A DNA stretch of 64,000 nucleotides from JAIVJM01 sp963816985 (GCA_963816985.1 CAWFMF010000004.1:1054001-1118000); one strand, 5' to 3'. Shown: positions 31,065 to 42,375, numbered from the stretch's first letter. The notes: generated by a model not told the origin, from the sequence alone. A program made the numbers and translations.

Positions 31065-31322
31065 GCGCCGGAGGCGCGGCGGAGATTAGCCGGGGGTTGA
31101 GCGAGGCGGCGCGAGCCGACGAAGCGTAACCCCCGGAACACATCGCCATAAAAATTGTGCGCCCCGGCAGGGGCGCGGGAACACGCGACACGTTTGATGT
31201 TGCGCGCGTTTCCGACGCCCCTGCCGGGGCGAGTTGTTTTTATCGAGGGTTCCGGGGGTTGCGCTTCGGACGCTCGCGCGTCCTCGCTCACCCCCGGCTA
31301 ATCTCCGCCGCGCCTCCGGCGC
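31065..31322. repeat. REP-type inverted element, ATTAGCCGGGGGT subfamily
   Basis: Boundary hairpins GCGCCGGAGGCGC (31065-31077) and GCGCCTCCGGCGC (31310-31322) enclose two inverted palindromes, each preceded by TAG (CCGGGGGTT...AACCCCCGG then AACA). A GCCCCGGCAGGGGC/GCCCCTGCCGGGGC pair lies inside. It is placed between convergent serS and sppA, has no ORF, and can fold as one long cruciform. Confidence 0.82.
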
Positions 31323-31347
31323 TCTGAACTGCCGACCGCTTCGTACT

Positions 31348-33153
31348 TTATTCGATCTTCAAGTCGTAGGGCAGGATGACCATCGCTTCGCCGGGCTGGA
31401 CGCGGTCGAAGATGGAGGCGTAGCGGAGGGCGCGGCGCATCTGCTTGGGGGCGGCGTTGATGAGCGCGGCCTGCTGCTGCTGTTGGGCCTTGATGGCGGC
31501 GTGGTCTTCGCCGCCGCCGCCGAACATCTGCTCGAAGAAGCTGCGCGGCGCGGGGAAGACGACGCGGCGCACGCCCTTGTCGGCGGGGATGCCCGCCAAC
31601 TCTTTGGCGACTTCGACGGCGCGGTCGAGCCCGCCGAGTTCGTCAACGAGCCCCTTCTCCTTCCCTTGCGCGCCCGTCCAGACGTGGCCCTCGCCGACCG
31701 AGTGGATGTATTCGGGGTCGCGCCCGCGCCCCTGCGCCGCCTTCTTCACGAACTCGTCGAAGTAGGAGTGCTTGAGCATCGCCTCGAAGCGCGCGCGCTC
31801 GTCGGGCGTGAACTTCTCGGTCTCGCGGAAGAGCCCCGCGTTCTTGCCGCGCAGCAGGTACTCGCTCGTCACGCCGATCCACTCGTAGAAGCCGGACATC
31901 ACGGGCTTGTAGGCGTAGATGCCGATGGAGCCGGTGATCGTCAGAGGCTCGGCGACGATCTTGTTCGCGCCCATCGAGATGTAGTAGCCGCCCGAAGCCG
32001 CCACGTCGCCCATCGAGATGACGACCGGCTTCTTGCGCTTCGCCTCCTCGACCGCCTTCCAGATGAAGTCCGACGGGTAGATCGAGCCGCCGGGGCTGTC
32101 AACCCGGAGGACGATGGCCTTCACGTCCTTGTCGTCGCGGGCGTCGTTGATAGCCTTGACGACGGTATCGGAACCGATGGTCGGCTCGCCGCCGAACGTG
32201 CCGTCGTTCGAGTGGCCCTGACCTATCGGCCCGGCGGTGAAGATGACGGCGATCTTCTCGCCCTGATTGAGTCCGAGCGATTCGGGCGTGATGCGGCGGT
32301 ACTCGCCCCAAGAGACCTTGCGCAGCTTCTCGTCGTCCTTGTAGCCGAGCCGCTTCTTGAGTTCGTTCTCAATCTCCTCGCGGTAGGCGGTGGCGTCTAT
32401 GAGTCCCGCGGAGAGCGCCTCGTGCGCGTTGTGCGGCGCGGTGTCAATCATGGCGCGCACGTCCTCAACCGACTTGCGGCGCGACTCGGCGACCGTCTGG
32501 ACGTAGCGGTTGAAGATTTCGTCGAGCAGCGCGTTGAGGTTCTCGCGCTCGCCGTCCGACATCGTCTTGCGCGTGAAGTGTTCGGGCGCGCTCTTGTACC
32601 TGCCGATCTGGAACGAGTCCCACTCGATGCCGAGCTTGTCGAAGGAGCCGCGGAAGAACATCGCTTCGGCGGCGAGGCCGTTGATGAAGAGGTCGCTGAT
32701 GGGGGCCATGTAGACGCGCTCGGCGGCGGTCGCGACGTAGTACTCCTTGTCCGAGCCGAGTTCCATGTACGCGTAGATGGGCTTGCCCGAAGTGCGGAAG
32801 TCGGCGATGGCCGCGCGAATCTCGTCGGCCTTCGCCCACCCGGTCTGGAGGAAGCCGATGTCTAAGAGCACCGCGTCCACTCGCTTGTCGGCCTTGGCCT
32901 TCTTGAGTTGCACGAGCAGGCTCGCGAGCGAGTCGGTCTCCGCGCCGAAGAAGCGCGAGGCCACGGGGTCTGCGTTCGAGTAGTCGGGGAGCGCCCCCTC
33001 GACCTTGAGGACGAGGACGCTCTTGTCGCGAATCTCCGGGTCGCGGTCGAGCGACATGGCGAGCAGCACGCCGACGACCACGACCACAAGGACGAGCGCC
33101 AGCAGAATGCCGCCGATGATTAAAGCTACTTTCTTTCCACGTGACATTGCCAT
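31348..33153 (-). CDS. sppA: Signal peptide peptidase SppA, long (67K) type
   Basis: 601 aa. One N-terminal membrane anchor (residues 9-33) and two tandem ClpP/crotonase-like domains, as in the E. coli-type enzyme. The catalytic Lys187 is in IGRYKSAPE of the first domain, and Ser387 in GDVAASGGYY of the second, forming the Ser/Lys dyad between domains. The oxyanion region VDSPGGS is present. It digests cleaved signal peptides in the membrane. AGGA lies six bases before the ATG. Confidence 0.95.
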   Translation of the reverse strand: MAMSRGKKVALIIGGILLALVLVVVVVGVLLAMSLDRDPEIRDKSVLVLKVEGALPDYSNADPVASRFFGAETDSLASLLVQLKKAKADKRVDAVLLDIGFLQTGWAKADEIRAAIADFRTSGKPIYAYMELGSDKEYYVATAAERVYMAPISDLFINGLAAEAMFFRGSFDKLGIEWDSFQIGRYKSAPEHFTRKTMSDGERENLNALLDEIFNRYVQTVAESRRKSVEDVRAMIDTAPHNAHEALSAGLIDATAYREEIENELKKRLGYKDDEKLRKVSWGEYRRITPESLGLNQGEKIAVIFTAGPIGQGHSNDGTFGGEPTIGSDTVVKAINDARDDKDVKAIVLRVDSPGGSIYPSDFIWKAVEEAKRKKPVVISMGDVAASGGYYISMGANKIVAEPLTITGSIGIYAYKPVMSGFYEWIGVTSEYLLRGKNAGLFRETEKFTPDERARFEAMLKHSYFDEFVKKAAQGRGRDPEYIHSVGEGHVWTGAQGKEKGLVDELGGLDRAVEVAKELAGIPADKGVRRVVFPAPRSFFEQMFGGGGEDHAAIKAQQQQQAALINAAPKQMRRALRYASIFDRVQPGEAMVILPYDLKIE

Positions 33154-33290
33154 AATTATCCTGACCGAAGTATTTGTCCGATTTTTCTTGGGATTTAGAC
33201 GATTGCCCCTTCGCCGGGGAGGCGCTTGTAGTTACGCGAGCCGCGAAGGAAAAGTTTTGAGCGAACGAAAGGCCGACAAGCATTCAAAGA

Positions 33291-33551
33291 GCCCCGGAGG
33301 GGCGATGGAAATTAGCCGGGGGTGAGCGAAGACGCGAGAGCGTCTGTGCGCAACCCCCGGAACACGATGCGATAAAAATCATTTCGCCCCGGAGGGGCGA
33401 AGGAAATTGCTTGCGTCTTCATTCGCAACGTATGTTCCCGCGCCCCTGCCGGGGCGCACAATTTTTATGATGGCTTGTTCCGGGGGTTGCGCTTCGTCGG
33501 CTTCCGCCTCCTCGCTTCACCCCCGGCTAATTTCCGTCGCGCCTCCGGCGC
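33291..33551. repeat. REP-type inverted element, second copy of the 31 kb subfamily
   Basis: Boundary hairpins GCCCCGGAGGGGC (33291-33303) and GCGCCTCCGGCGC (33539-33551). ATTAG plus CCGGGGGT palindromes in inverted order, with CCCCGG internal hairpins. It closely follows the copy at 31065-31322, so the two bracket sppA. It ends three bases from the mnmA stop. 33154-33290 is the sppA upstream region with nothing clear. Confidence 0.82.
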
Positions 33552-33554
33552 TCA

Positions 33555-34673
<1,119 letters not shown>

Positions 34674-34678
34674 AACTA

Positions 34679-34749
34679 AAAACCGTGAACCGTAAACCGT
34701 GACGGGTGACAGGAGAAAGACAGGTTTTTATCTTGTCACCTGTCACGGT
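34679..34749. repeat. Heptamer-built hairpin
   Basis: AACCGTGAACCGTAAACCGT with GTCACCTGTCACGGTT as the opposite arm, the same type as 8651-8731 and 25744-25825. It begins six bases upstream of the mnmA start codon. Confidence 0.8.
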
Positions 34750-34881
34750 TGACCCGTCACGCGCTGTTGTTTGCCGCCCTTTTGCGGCAGGTGCTAAGAT
34801 GCCCTTCCGACGTTTGTCGCTGCTTTTTCAGCACTTTAAGGATACCCCGAATCGGGGCGCTGAGTCAGCCTCTCAGCGTCG

Positions 34882-34958
34882 GTTCAAAGTTCAAAGTTCA
34901 AAGTTAAGAACCAGAGCTTTGTCTTTAACTTTGAACTTTGAACCTTGAACTTTGAACT
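34882..34958. repeat. Heptamer-built hairpin touching the norQ start codon
   Basis: Repeats of TTCAAAG (34882-34910) face TTTGAAC units (34922-34958) and form a long stem. The next base but one begins the norQ ATG (34960), so the hairpin occupies the place of a ribosome-binding site. Confidence 0.85.
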
Positions 34959-34959
34959 T

Positions 34960-35763
34960 ATGGAACGAGCCATCGAAGAATACGTCGTCGGGGACGAGCC
35001 TTTTTATCTCCCGGTCGCGGCTGAAGTCGAACTGTTCGAGGCGGCGCACGCCGCGCGGCTGCCCGTGATGCTCAAAGGCCCGACGGGCTGCGGCAAGACG
35101 CGCTTCGTCGAGCACATGGCGTGGCGTCTGCGCCGCCCGCTCATCACCGTCGCGTGCCACGAAGACCTCTCGGCGACAGACCTCGTCGGGCGCTACCTCC
35201 TCGAAGGCGAAGAGACCGTCTGGCACGACGGCCCGCTCACCGCCGCCGTGCGCGGGGGGGCCATCTGCTACCTCGACGAAGTGGTCGAGGCGCGCAAAGA
35301 TACCGTCGTCATCATCCACCCACTGACCGACGACCGCCGCCGCCTCCCCATCGAGAAGCGCGGCACGATTCTCGACGCGCCGCCCGACTTCATGCTCGTC
35401 GTCTCTTATAACCCCGGTTATCAATCCATCCTCAAAGACCTCAAGCAGTCCACGCGCCAGCGCTTCGTCGCGATGGAGTTCGACTACCCGCCCGCCGAAC
35501 TCGAAGCCGAGATCGTCGCCCGCGAAGGCGGCGTTGACTTGCAGACCGCCCGCGACCTCGTCCTCATCGGCCAGAAGGTTCGGAACCTGCGCGGCCACGG
35601 CCTCGAAGAAGGCGTCTCGACCCGCCTCCTCATCTACGCCGCGCAGATGATCGCCCGCGGCATCGCCCCCACCGCCGCCGCCGAAGTCGCCCTCTGCTCC
35701 CCCATCACCGACGACCGCGAACTCCAACGCAGCATCCGCGAAATCGTGACGACGGTGATTTAA
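34960..35763 (+). CDS. norQ: MoxR-type AAA+ ATPase, NorQ/CbbQ family
   Basis: 267 aa from ATG; the frame continues five codons upstream into the hairpin. Walker A GPTGCGKT, Walker B ICYLDEV, sensor-like VVSYNPGYQS and arginine-finger region STRQRF are visible, plus the CbbQ/NirQ/NorQ N-terminal PFYLPV and C-terminal SITDDRELQRS-type end. With a NorD-type vWA partner such ATPases insert metal or remodel a target enzyme (for example nitric oxide reductase or Rubisco). No NO reductase or Rubisco gene is in the window. The partner is norD at 37112, from which it is separated by two genes. Confidence 0.88.
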   Translation: MERAIEEYVVGDEPFYLPVAAEVELFEAAHAARLPVMLKGPTGCGKTRFVEHMAWRLRRPLITVACHEDLSATDLVGRYLLEGEETVWHDGPLTAAVRGGAICYLDEVVEARKDTVVIIHPLTDDRRRLPIEKRGTILDAPPDFMLVVSYNPGYQSILKDLKQSTRQRFVAMEFDYPPAELEAEIVAREGGVDLQTARDLVLIGQKVRNLRGHGLEEGVSTRLLIYAAQMIARGIAPTAAAEVALCSPITDDRELQRSIREIVTTVI

Positions 35764-35812
35764 TCCTAACCACCATCGCGCACAGTGTCTCTCTCACATG
35801 AGGAGGTGTTAA

Positions 35813-36355
35813 GTGATAAGTCAGCGCGGTAAGGCTTACAGGTCATTTTTCCAAAAGCTCATAGACGAGCTACGTGAGAAGCACAACTTTACTAATGCGC
35901 GAGCCGCGCAGCCGAGAAACTTTTACCACTTCACTTCCGGCATCATCCCCGGTGTTTACTACGACGCTTTTTTCGCTAAGGGTGAACGAGTGGTAGCGTC
36001 ACTCCTCATTGATGTGAAAGACGGTGAAAGAAACAGGAGTATTTTCAACCGGCTCAAGCAAGATAGGGAGTTGAAGATAGAAGCCGAGTTCGGTTCAAAA
36101 TTATATTGGTCGAGCACCGACGATGTTCGGGCGTGCAGTATTCGATTCAGCCGAGATGGCTCAGATCGAGGCCGACGCGGAGAAGCTTCAAGAGATTCAC
36201 GAATGGCTCATCGAAAACCTATTGAAAATAAAAAGGTTTTCAGCAAGCATCTGCGCGAGACGGGTAATTCACAGAACAAATTGGCAGCGCTCGCTGATGA
36301 GGCGCTCGCCGAGTTCAGACGCGGCGAGACGAAATCTTTAGACGAGCTGTTGTGA
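35813..36355 (+). CDS. DUF4268 nuclease-like protein, two frameshifts
   Basis: GTG start with a perfect AGGAGG six bases upstream. The product shows AAQPRNFYHFTSGIIPGVYYD and FGSKLYWSSTDDVRACSIRF, features of DUF4268 domains, which belong to restriction-like nucleases. The frame shifts +1 near 36163 (TCAGATCGAG would read GSIE without the extra A) to give EKLQEIHEWLIENLLKIK. It returns by -1 at the A-run near 36233 (KVFSKHLRE). Corrected length is about 180 aa. G+C is clearly lower than in the neighbours, so it is probably acquired and inserted between norQ and norD. Either indel errors or a dying gene. Confidence 0.65.
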   Translation: MISQRGKAYRSFFQKLIDELREKHNFTNARAAQPRNFYHFTSGIIPGVYYDAFFAKGERVVASLLIDVKDGERNRSIFNRLKQDRELKIEAEFGSKLYWSSTDDVRACSIRFSRDGSDRGRRGEASRDSRMAHRKPIENKKVFSKHLRETGNSQNKLAALADEALAEFRRGETKSLDELL

Positions 36356-36406
36356 CCTCACACACGACCGACAGATTCCGCAAAGCCTTCCAACAACTAC
36401 TTAACT

Positions 36407-36934
36407 TCATTTCTTCCTGATGTAAGTGCCGTCGAAGGCGACCGTCCACGTCTTGCCGTCGTCGGCGGACTGCTCCCAGAGCTGGCGGATGCGGTCGGCG
36501 TTGATTTTGGTGAAGGTGAGGCGCTCTAAGGTCTTCGCGCCGCCCGGCCTCAAGCTCTCGCCGGTGAGGCGCATCGCGTTGTCTTTGAACTCGCCGGTGA
36601 GTTCGAGGACGCTGCCGGAGCTGTCCACCCAATTCTGCTGCCACTTCCCCTTCGCGGCGTTGTAGATGTTGAAGCTCTTGCCATTGCTGCCGCGCGTGCC
36701 CGTCCAGTTCTCGAAGACGACGCAGTTGCCGAGGATGAGTTGCACGCTGCTCGTCCCGGCGAGCTGCCCGCGCGGATTCATCACGTCCCATTCGCCGACC
36801 CAGAAGTCGAACTGCCGGTACTCCGGCTTCAACATGCACCGCGTGTCGCTCTGCGCGTTTGCGGTTTGCGCCTCGGCGGCGGCGAGCAGGAGAAGGAGGG
36901 CGAGACATACTTTCTTGAGCGTGGGAGAGTTCAT
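36407..36934 (-). CDS. Exported DUF1579-like protein
   Basis: 175 aa from an ATG after AAGGAG. The longer frame upstream has no such site. Signal peptide KKVCLALLLLLAAAEAQTANA, then the family mark FDFWVGEWDV near the mature N-terminus and RIRQLWEQSADDGKTWTVAFDG at the end. These proteins form small beta-barrel (lipocalin-like) folds; ligand unknown. It is encoded opposite to norQ and norD and so breaks the expected norQD operon. Confidence 0.75.
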   Translation of the reverse strand: MNSPTLKKVCLALLLLLAAAEAQTANAQSDTRCMLKPEYRQFDFWVGEWDVMNPRGQLAGTSSVQLILGNCVVFENWTGTRGSNGKSFNIYNAAKGKWQQNWVDSSGSVLELTGEFKDNAMRLTGESLRPGGAKTLERLTFTKINADRIRQLWEQSADDGKTWTVAFDGTYIRKK

Positions 36935-37111
36935 CGGTGTGCGGCTCCTTGAATGTCGGGCGTCGAAAGGCGGCGAGGTGTGCAGTTTGAAAGATGCCGC
37001 GGCGTGCGTCTTGGATGCCACGAAACGGCGTGCGGTACAATGATTCGAGATTGAAACTCCGGGCGTGTTCGAGCGAAGAACGTGTGCTCGGACGGACGTG
37101 CGAAAAATCGG

Positions 37112-40100
37112 ATGAGCGAGCGAGACGACGAAGGATTCGAACCGAAAGTCGAGGGGCGCGAGGTCGCCGGGGCGGAGCCTTTGGAGAAGGCGCTGCGCGA
37201 GCGACTGCGCTCGGTGCGGAGCGCGTCGGAGCGGCGGACGATTGCGGGCTTAGCGCGGGAGATTGGGAAACTGCCGGGCGACTTGGCGCGCGCGGCTCTG
37301 GAGGTGAGCGCGGGGCTCGCGGGCGTCTCTCTGCGCGTGGGCGTGGATTTTTTGCGGGCCGTGCCGGAGGCCGCGCGCGTGCTCGACGCCGAGGAGTTGC
37401 GCGCGTGGGGCGAGATGGGGCGGCGGCTGGCGATGGCCGACGCCGAGACCGGCTCCGGGTTCTTCGTCGAGGGCGTCGAGGAGTTGCGCGACGTGCCGAA
37501 GGGCGCGCGGCTGATGCTGTTTCAGGTCTGCGGGCGACAGTTGTCGCTCTCGACTTCGGTCGCGCTCGAAACCTACGGGCGCGCGCCGTCGGTGGCCCGC
37601 GCCGTGGGTGACGCGACGCTCTTGGGCGCGGTCTTCGAGGTCGCGCTCGAAGTCGCGCGCCGCTCGGCGCGGCACAGCGCGGACTTCGTGGCGGCGACCC
37701 CGCGCGTCTTCGAGAGTCTTCCGCCCGACGGCGAGGATGAACTCGTCACGGCATCGGATGAAGGCGCGGCGGATGTTGTTGATGAAGGCCGTGCTTACTC
37801 GAATGTTGATGAAGGCCGTGCCCACTCGCATGAGACGGTCGGGCGCGCGGCGGTCGAGACGGCGAGGGAGTTCGCCTTGCGCGCGGGCGGCATCGCGGCG
37901 GACTTGTGGGCGGCTCTGCCGGCGGCGGTCGAAGGCTTGAGCGCGGAGGCCGTGCTCCGGCTCTTCCGTCACGCGAAAGAGTTTTTGAGTCGCGGCGGGG
38001 CGGCGGCTTTGCACGCGACGACGGCGGGCGGCGAAGTCTTGCGCGTGCTGCCCGAAGCCTTCGACGAATGGGCCGGGCTTTTGCACGCCGTGGCGGAGCA
38101 CAGCAACGCGGGGCTCGTGGCTCTGGCTCGTTCGAGTCCCGCTTTCTTCCGCTCGCTGTCGCAAGGGCGCGCGGAGCGTTCGCACGTCGCGGAGGTCGCG
38201 CGGCGCGTGCTCACGGCGGCGCGCGAGGTGGCGCGCGTTGACGCCGAGGCCGCCATCTCTTGCTTCCGCTCCGCGCCCGTCGCGCTGCGCACGACGACCG
38301 TCGAGCAGTTCGAGCGTTGGGCCGAAGAAGGTCTCGCGCTCGCCGGGGCGACGGCGCGTGCGCGCAGGGGTTACTACGCGCTTGAGACGCGGCGGAGTCA
38401 GGAGCAACTGAAGAGCGGCGGGACGGGCCTCGCGCTCGAAGAGGTCTCGCAGACCCTTCGGCTCTATGTCGAAGCTCTGACGGGACGCGCCGTCGAGGTC
38501 GCGCCTTTGGCCGCCGTGCCCGACGAGGCGCGCATCGGCGACGGGCGCACGATTCACCTGCCTTCGAGCGTCAACGAGTTCGGCGGGGATGAACTCGACT
38601 TCCGCCTCTACAAAGTCCTCGCGGCGCACGCCGCCGGGCAGATAGAGTTCGGCACGCACGAGCGCGAGACCGCCGATTTGCGCGCCGCCTTCGAGTCAAT
38701 CTCGCAACTCTTACGCGCCGGAGAACGTGGACGCGCTCGACGCCTTCGCGCTCGACGGCTACATCAACGAGATGGAGAAAGGCGAGCGCGCCCTCGCGCC
38801 CGAAGAGGAGGCGCGGCGACAGAGAGAGTCGCGCCGCGTGATGCCAGCCGACGCGGACTACCGCGCCGTGCTCGCGCTCTTTCCGCAGAGAGGCTTGGCG
38901 ACGCGCATCTTCGGCACTTTGGAGAACGGGCGCATTGACCGCCGCCTGCGCCGCGCCTATCAGAGGCTTGGGCCGCGACCTCGACCTCGTGCGCGAGCAC
39001 CTGCGCGGGGGCCGACCGCGCATCGCCGGAGTCCCCATCACGCTCGTCCCCTTCGAGCTTTTGTTTCAAATCACGCTCTGCGGCGGCGCGCTCGACGACG
39101 CGCGCGCGGCCTACGGCCAGATAGTCTCCGAGCTTGAATCAATCGTCGCCGACTACCTCGCGGGCGCGGGGTCGTCGGTCGCCGACACCTTGATGGCGAC
39201 GGGCCGCGTCTACACTCTCTTCCAGTCGGTCGCGCCCGAAATGCGCGAGCGGCAGTCGCAAGGCGAGGAAAGCGACGACGGCGAGGACGGTCGCGCGCAG
39301 TCGAACATCCCGCGCCCGGAGCAGAAGGAGGAGCAGCCCGACAACGAGCGCCGCGAAGGCGAGCGCGACCGCGACGCGCGCGACCTCTTCAACGCGTGGG
39401 CGGGCCTCGAATCTTCCGCCGAGGGCGAGGAGGCCTTCACCGGCACGGAGCGTTGGGTGGCGGGCGAGTCCGCCGAGCAAGACCTTGAGCCGGACGAAGT
39501 GGCCTTCGAGTACGACGAGTGGGACAGAGACCTTTCGGACACTCGCGTCGGCTGGTGCCGCGTCATCGAGAAGCGCGTCCGGCGCGGCGAGCGTTCCTTC
39601 GTCGAGCTGACGCGCTCGCGTTATCGGGGCGTCATCTCCTCCATCCGCCACCAGTTCCAACTGATGCGCCCCGAAAGCCTCAAGCGCGTGATGAACGAGA
39701 TTGACGGCGAGGACTATGACCTCAACGCCCTCATTGATTACGTCATTGACCGCCGCGCCGACGGTCGGCAGTCCGAGCGGATTTACACCAAGCGGCTCCG
39801 CCGCGAGCGCGACGTGGCCGTCTCGTTCCTCCTCGACCAATCGAGCTCGACGGCCCGCACCATCGGTCGCCACCCCTTGCAGCCCTACACGCACCCCGGT
39901 CGCCGCATCATCGAGATCGAGAAGGAAGGACTAGTCTTGATGAGCGAGGCGCTCGAAGCCGTCGGCGACCCATACAGCATCTACGGCTTCACGAGCGAGG
40001 GCCGCCGCAACGTCAAGTTTTACGTCGTCAAAGATTTCGACGAGCGCTACGCCGAAGAGGTCGAGCGCCGCATCGGCGGCATCAACTACCAGAACAACAC

Positions 40101-40416
40101 CCGTTTGGGCGCGGCCATCCGCCACGCCGCCGCCAAACTTCAGAGGCAGGAGGCCCGCACCCGCCTCCTCATCGTCCTCTCCGACGGTCGCCCCTACGAC
40201 CACGACTACGGCGACGCCCGCTACGCCCGCGAGGACACCCGCGAAGCCCTCCGCCAGGCCCGCCTCGACGGCATCACCCCCTTCTGCATCACCATTGACC
40301 GCGACTCCGAAGCCGAACTCAAAGACCTCTACGGCGAAGTCGGTTACACGATTATTGATGATGTGCTATCTTTGCCCGAACGGATGCCCGCCATTTACCG
40401 GAGGCTGACAACATGA
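37112..40416 (+). CDS. norD: NorD-type von Willebrand factor A protein, two frameshifts
   Basis: Large (about 1,100 aa) partner of the MoxR ATPase. The N-terminal 450 residues are helical repeats. The conserved NorD region starts at RRGYYALETRRSQEQL and continues FGGDELDFRLYKVLAAHAAGQ. The frame then shifts +1 near 38703 to give PENVDALDAFALDGY, and +1 near 38962 to give GLGRDLDLVREHL. Two extra bases account exactly for the 3305-base length. The C-terminal vWA domain has the MIDAS motif LLDQSSS and LIVLSDGRPYDHDY. A 27-base tandem repeat (37778-37831) encodes VDEGRAYSN/VDEGRAHSH. The last 35 codons are AT-richer than the rest and are duplicated at 42841-42950, which suggests the 3' end was replaced. 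Confidence 0.82.
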
Positions 40417-40459
40417 AGCGCCGGAGCATCGTCCATCACCGTCGGATTCAAAAATCAGA

Positions 40460-41221
40460 ATGCCAATCAGAAACTGGACAAGGGAAGAGCTTCTTTTAAC
40501 CTTCAATCTGTATTGTCGAACCCCTTTCGGACGCCTCCATAAAAGCAATCCTGAAATCGTTTCACTTGCCCTGAAAATCAATCGGACGCCGAGTGCTGTT
40601 GCCATGAAGTCGGTAAACTTCGCCAGCTTCGACCCCGCACATAGAGACAGAAACGTGCGAGGATTGAGGAATGCCAGCCGGGCAGACCGCGAAGTATGGG
40701 ATGAGTTCAACTCCAACCCGGAGCGTCTAGCGTTTGAGAGCCAGCAAGCATTCAGCCAAACTGTCACACGCGCTGTCGAACCGGCAGAGGAAAAGATTGC
40801 TCTACCTTCAGGGCCAACTGAACAGACACGGTTGGTTCGCACACGGCTAGTACAGACTTTTTTTCGTGACGCAGTTCTTGCCAGCTATGACTATCGCTGC
40901 GCTATTTGTGACCTGAATTTACCGGAGCTTATAAATGCCAGCCATATCATTCCGTGGAGTGAAAGCGTAGAGCGTCGCGCCGACCCGCGAAACGGATTAT
41001 CCCTCTGCGCTATTCACGACCGCGCTTTTGATAGGGGGTTACTAACCATCAGCGATTCTCTTATTGTGATTGTTTCAAAGCGGGCGAAGGTGAAAACATC
41101 GAATCGAATGCATTTGGTTGCTTTAATCGAAGTTGATGGGAAGCCGCTCTCCCTACCAAAACGGTTTGCGCCTGACCCTGTCGCGTTGGCCTACCACAGA
41201 GAGCGATATAAAGAGGAGTGA
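40460..41221 (+). CDS. HNH endonuclease (restriction type)
   Basis: 253 aa. The N-terminal helical domain (NWTREELLLTFNLYCRTPFG) is shared by many putative HNH restriction enzymes. The C-terminal HNH_2 module has YRCAICD, the HIIPW histidine, and NGLSLCAIHDRAFDRG. It would cut DNA with a beta-beta-alpha metal site. It is the first gene after norD, with no clear ribosome-binding site, so it may be translated from norD read-through. Low GC and the position inside the duplicated ends mark it as acquired. Confidence 0.85.
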   Translation: MPIRNWTREELLLTFNLYCRTPFGRLHKSNPEIVSLALKINRTPSAVAMKSVNFASFDPAHRDRNVRGLRNASRADREVWDEFNSNPERLAFESQQAFSQTVTRAVEPAEEKIALPSGPTEQTRLVRTRLVQTFFRDAVLASYDYRCAICDLNLPELINASHIIPWSESVERRADPRNGLSLCAIHDRAFDRGLLTISDSLIVIVSKRAKVKTSNRMHLVALIEVDGKPLSLPKRFAPDPVALAYHRERYKEE

Positions 41222-41241
41222 CCTTTTGAGGACCATGTGAG

Positions 41242-41592
41242 TTATGGTGAATTACTGTCCCACAGTGATTTATACGATTCGTCTTCTATTACTTCCGAGC
41301 ATTTATATCTAACTTCCTGTTTTATAGTTATAGTCTCGCCTACCCGCCCTCCTAACTCAGGAAAGTCCTCCGCATCTTCGTGCATAACCACAAAACTCAA
41401 GGTTATATCTCCGTTCTCATCTTCTTCATCGTCCCACCCTGAGATAGGTTCATAGTTAAGCCAATACCACGCTACATATAAGGGTTGCCCTACGAACGCA
41501 TCTCTCACTCCTTTATGTTTATTAGAAATAATGATTCCACGCTCATCAACTGTAAACATTTTCAGCAGTTCTTCTTTTGACATGATGGGCAT
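41242..41592 (-). CDS. Hypothetical acidic protein of the cassette
   Basis: 116 aa from ATG with AAGGAAG upstream; a longer frame is possible. Acidic, soluble, with YVAWYWLNYEPISGWDDEEDE and VRYKCSEVIEDES. No family recognised. It is divergent from the PD-(D/E)xK-like gene and the only minus-strand gene of the cassette. An acidic small protein beside nucleases could be an immunity or control protein, but nothing in the sequence proves it. Confidence 0.5.
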   Translation of the reverse strand: MPIMSKEELLKMFTVDERGIIISNKHKGVRDAFVGQPLYVAWYWLNYEPISGWDDEEDENGDITLSFVVMHEDAEDFPELGGRVGETITIKQEVRYKCSEVIEDESYKSLWDSNSP

Positions 41593-41649
41593 TTTAACTT
41601 CCTTCTCCCCGGCACGCCATTCCTTTTCTTCCCTCAAAGCGCAATTGGT

Positions 41650-42375
41650 GTGATTGTAGCAGGGTCAATCAGTTCCGGCGCTGGCGCTGACCCATCTCAG
41701 CTAGGATGGAAGAATTACAGTTATACCAATGAACGGCTCAGACCTAACGAAGGTGACGAGCCGTTTGACCGCTGGCCCGGCAGTAGAGGGAAAGCAATGC
41801 CGGGGAATGAATGGCAGGCTGACGTTATTGACAGATTCAAAGCGATGGACGAAGAACAGTTGACAAGCCTTACGCTTCGTCAGGCTTTTTATTACGGCTA
41901 TCTAAAACAACGACTTCATAAACCATTTGATGACCCTTACGACGTTGATGCTTTTATCGTAAGTTTTCGACAGGCCGTGATGCCGGTGGAAGTAAAGGAA
42001 AAAAGCCCGACATCGGGCGGAGCTTTTGGACTTGATGCAGGCAGAATTTTGATGATGCTGCGAATGTGCCTTGCGACGGATTCAAATGCACTTTATATCA
42101 TCAGAGAAGTGGATGACAGCGCGACCAGACGCCTCGTAGGATGGCGCTGCATCACTTTATCAAATCTGGTTATGGCATGTAGCTGGAACCTACAAGCCGG
42201 GGGCAGAGGAATGGGAGGCGGCGCGACGCAAACGGTGATGATGCCGGGTAGCTTCTTTGAGTCATTCACCGAAAGGAATCTGTCGGAGGAGTGGCTCGAA
42301 GAAAATTCAAGCTTGCAGGGGGCGGTCAGGTTAAAGGCACAGGAGTTGGCTGAAAATCTGACACAATTCCTGTGA
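41650..42375 (+). CDS. Putative PD-(D/E)xK restriction endonuclease
   Basis: 241 aa from GTG; the first ATG-supported part may begin later (MPGNEWQADVID). DVDAFIVSFRQAVMPVEVKE fits the D...ExK active site of restriction-type nucleases: an Asp in a strand, then Glu-Val-Lys 14 residues on. RQAFYYGYLKQRLHK before it is helical. It is followed by vsr 20 bases downstream, which supports membership of a former restriction-modification locus. No methyltransferase is present. Family not recognised. Confidence 0.5.
   Translation: MIVAGSISSGAGADPSQLGWKNYSYTNERLRPNEGDEPFDRWPGSRGKAMPGNEWQADVIDRFKAMDEEQLTSLTLRQAFYYGYLKQRLHKPFDDPYDVDAFIVSFRQAVMPVEVKEKSPTSGGAFGLDAGRILMMLRMCLATDSNALYIIREVDDSATRRLVGWRCITLSNLVMACSWNLQAGGRGMGGGATQTVMMPGSFFESFTERNLSEEWLEENSSLQGAVRLKAQELAENLTQFL

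Noticed and set aside
37112..40416. Programmed frameshifting in norD
   Set aside because: The shift points lack slippery heptamers or a following pseudoknot that can be recognised, and other unrelated genes in the window have similar one-base shifts.
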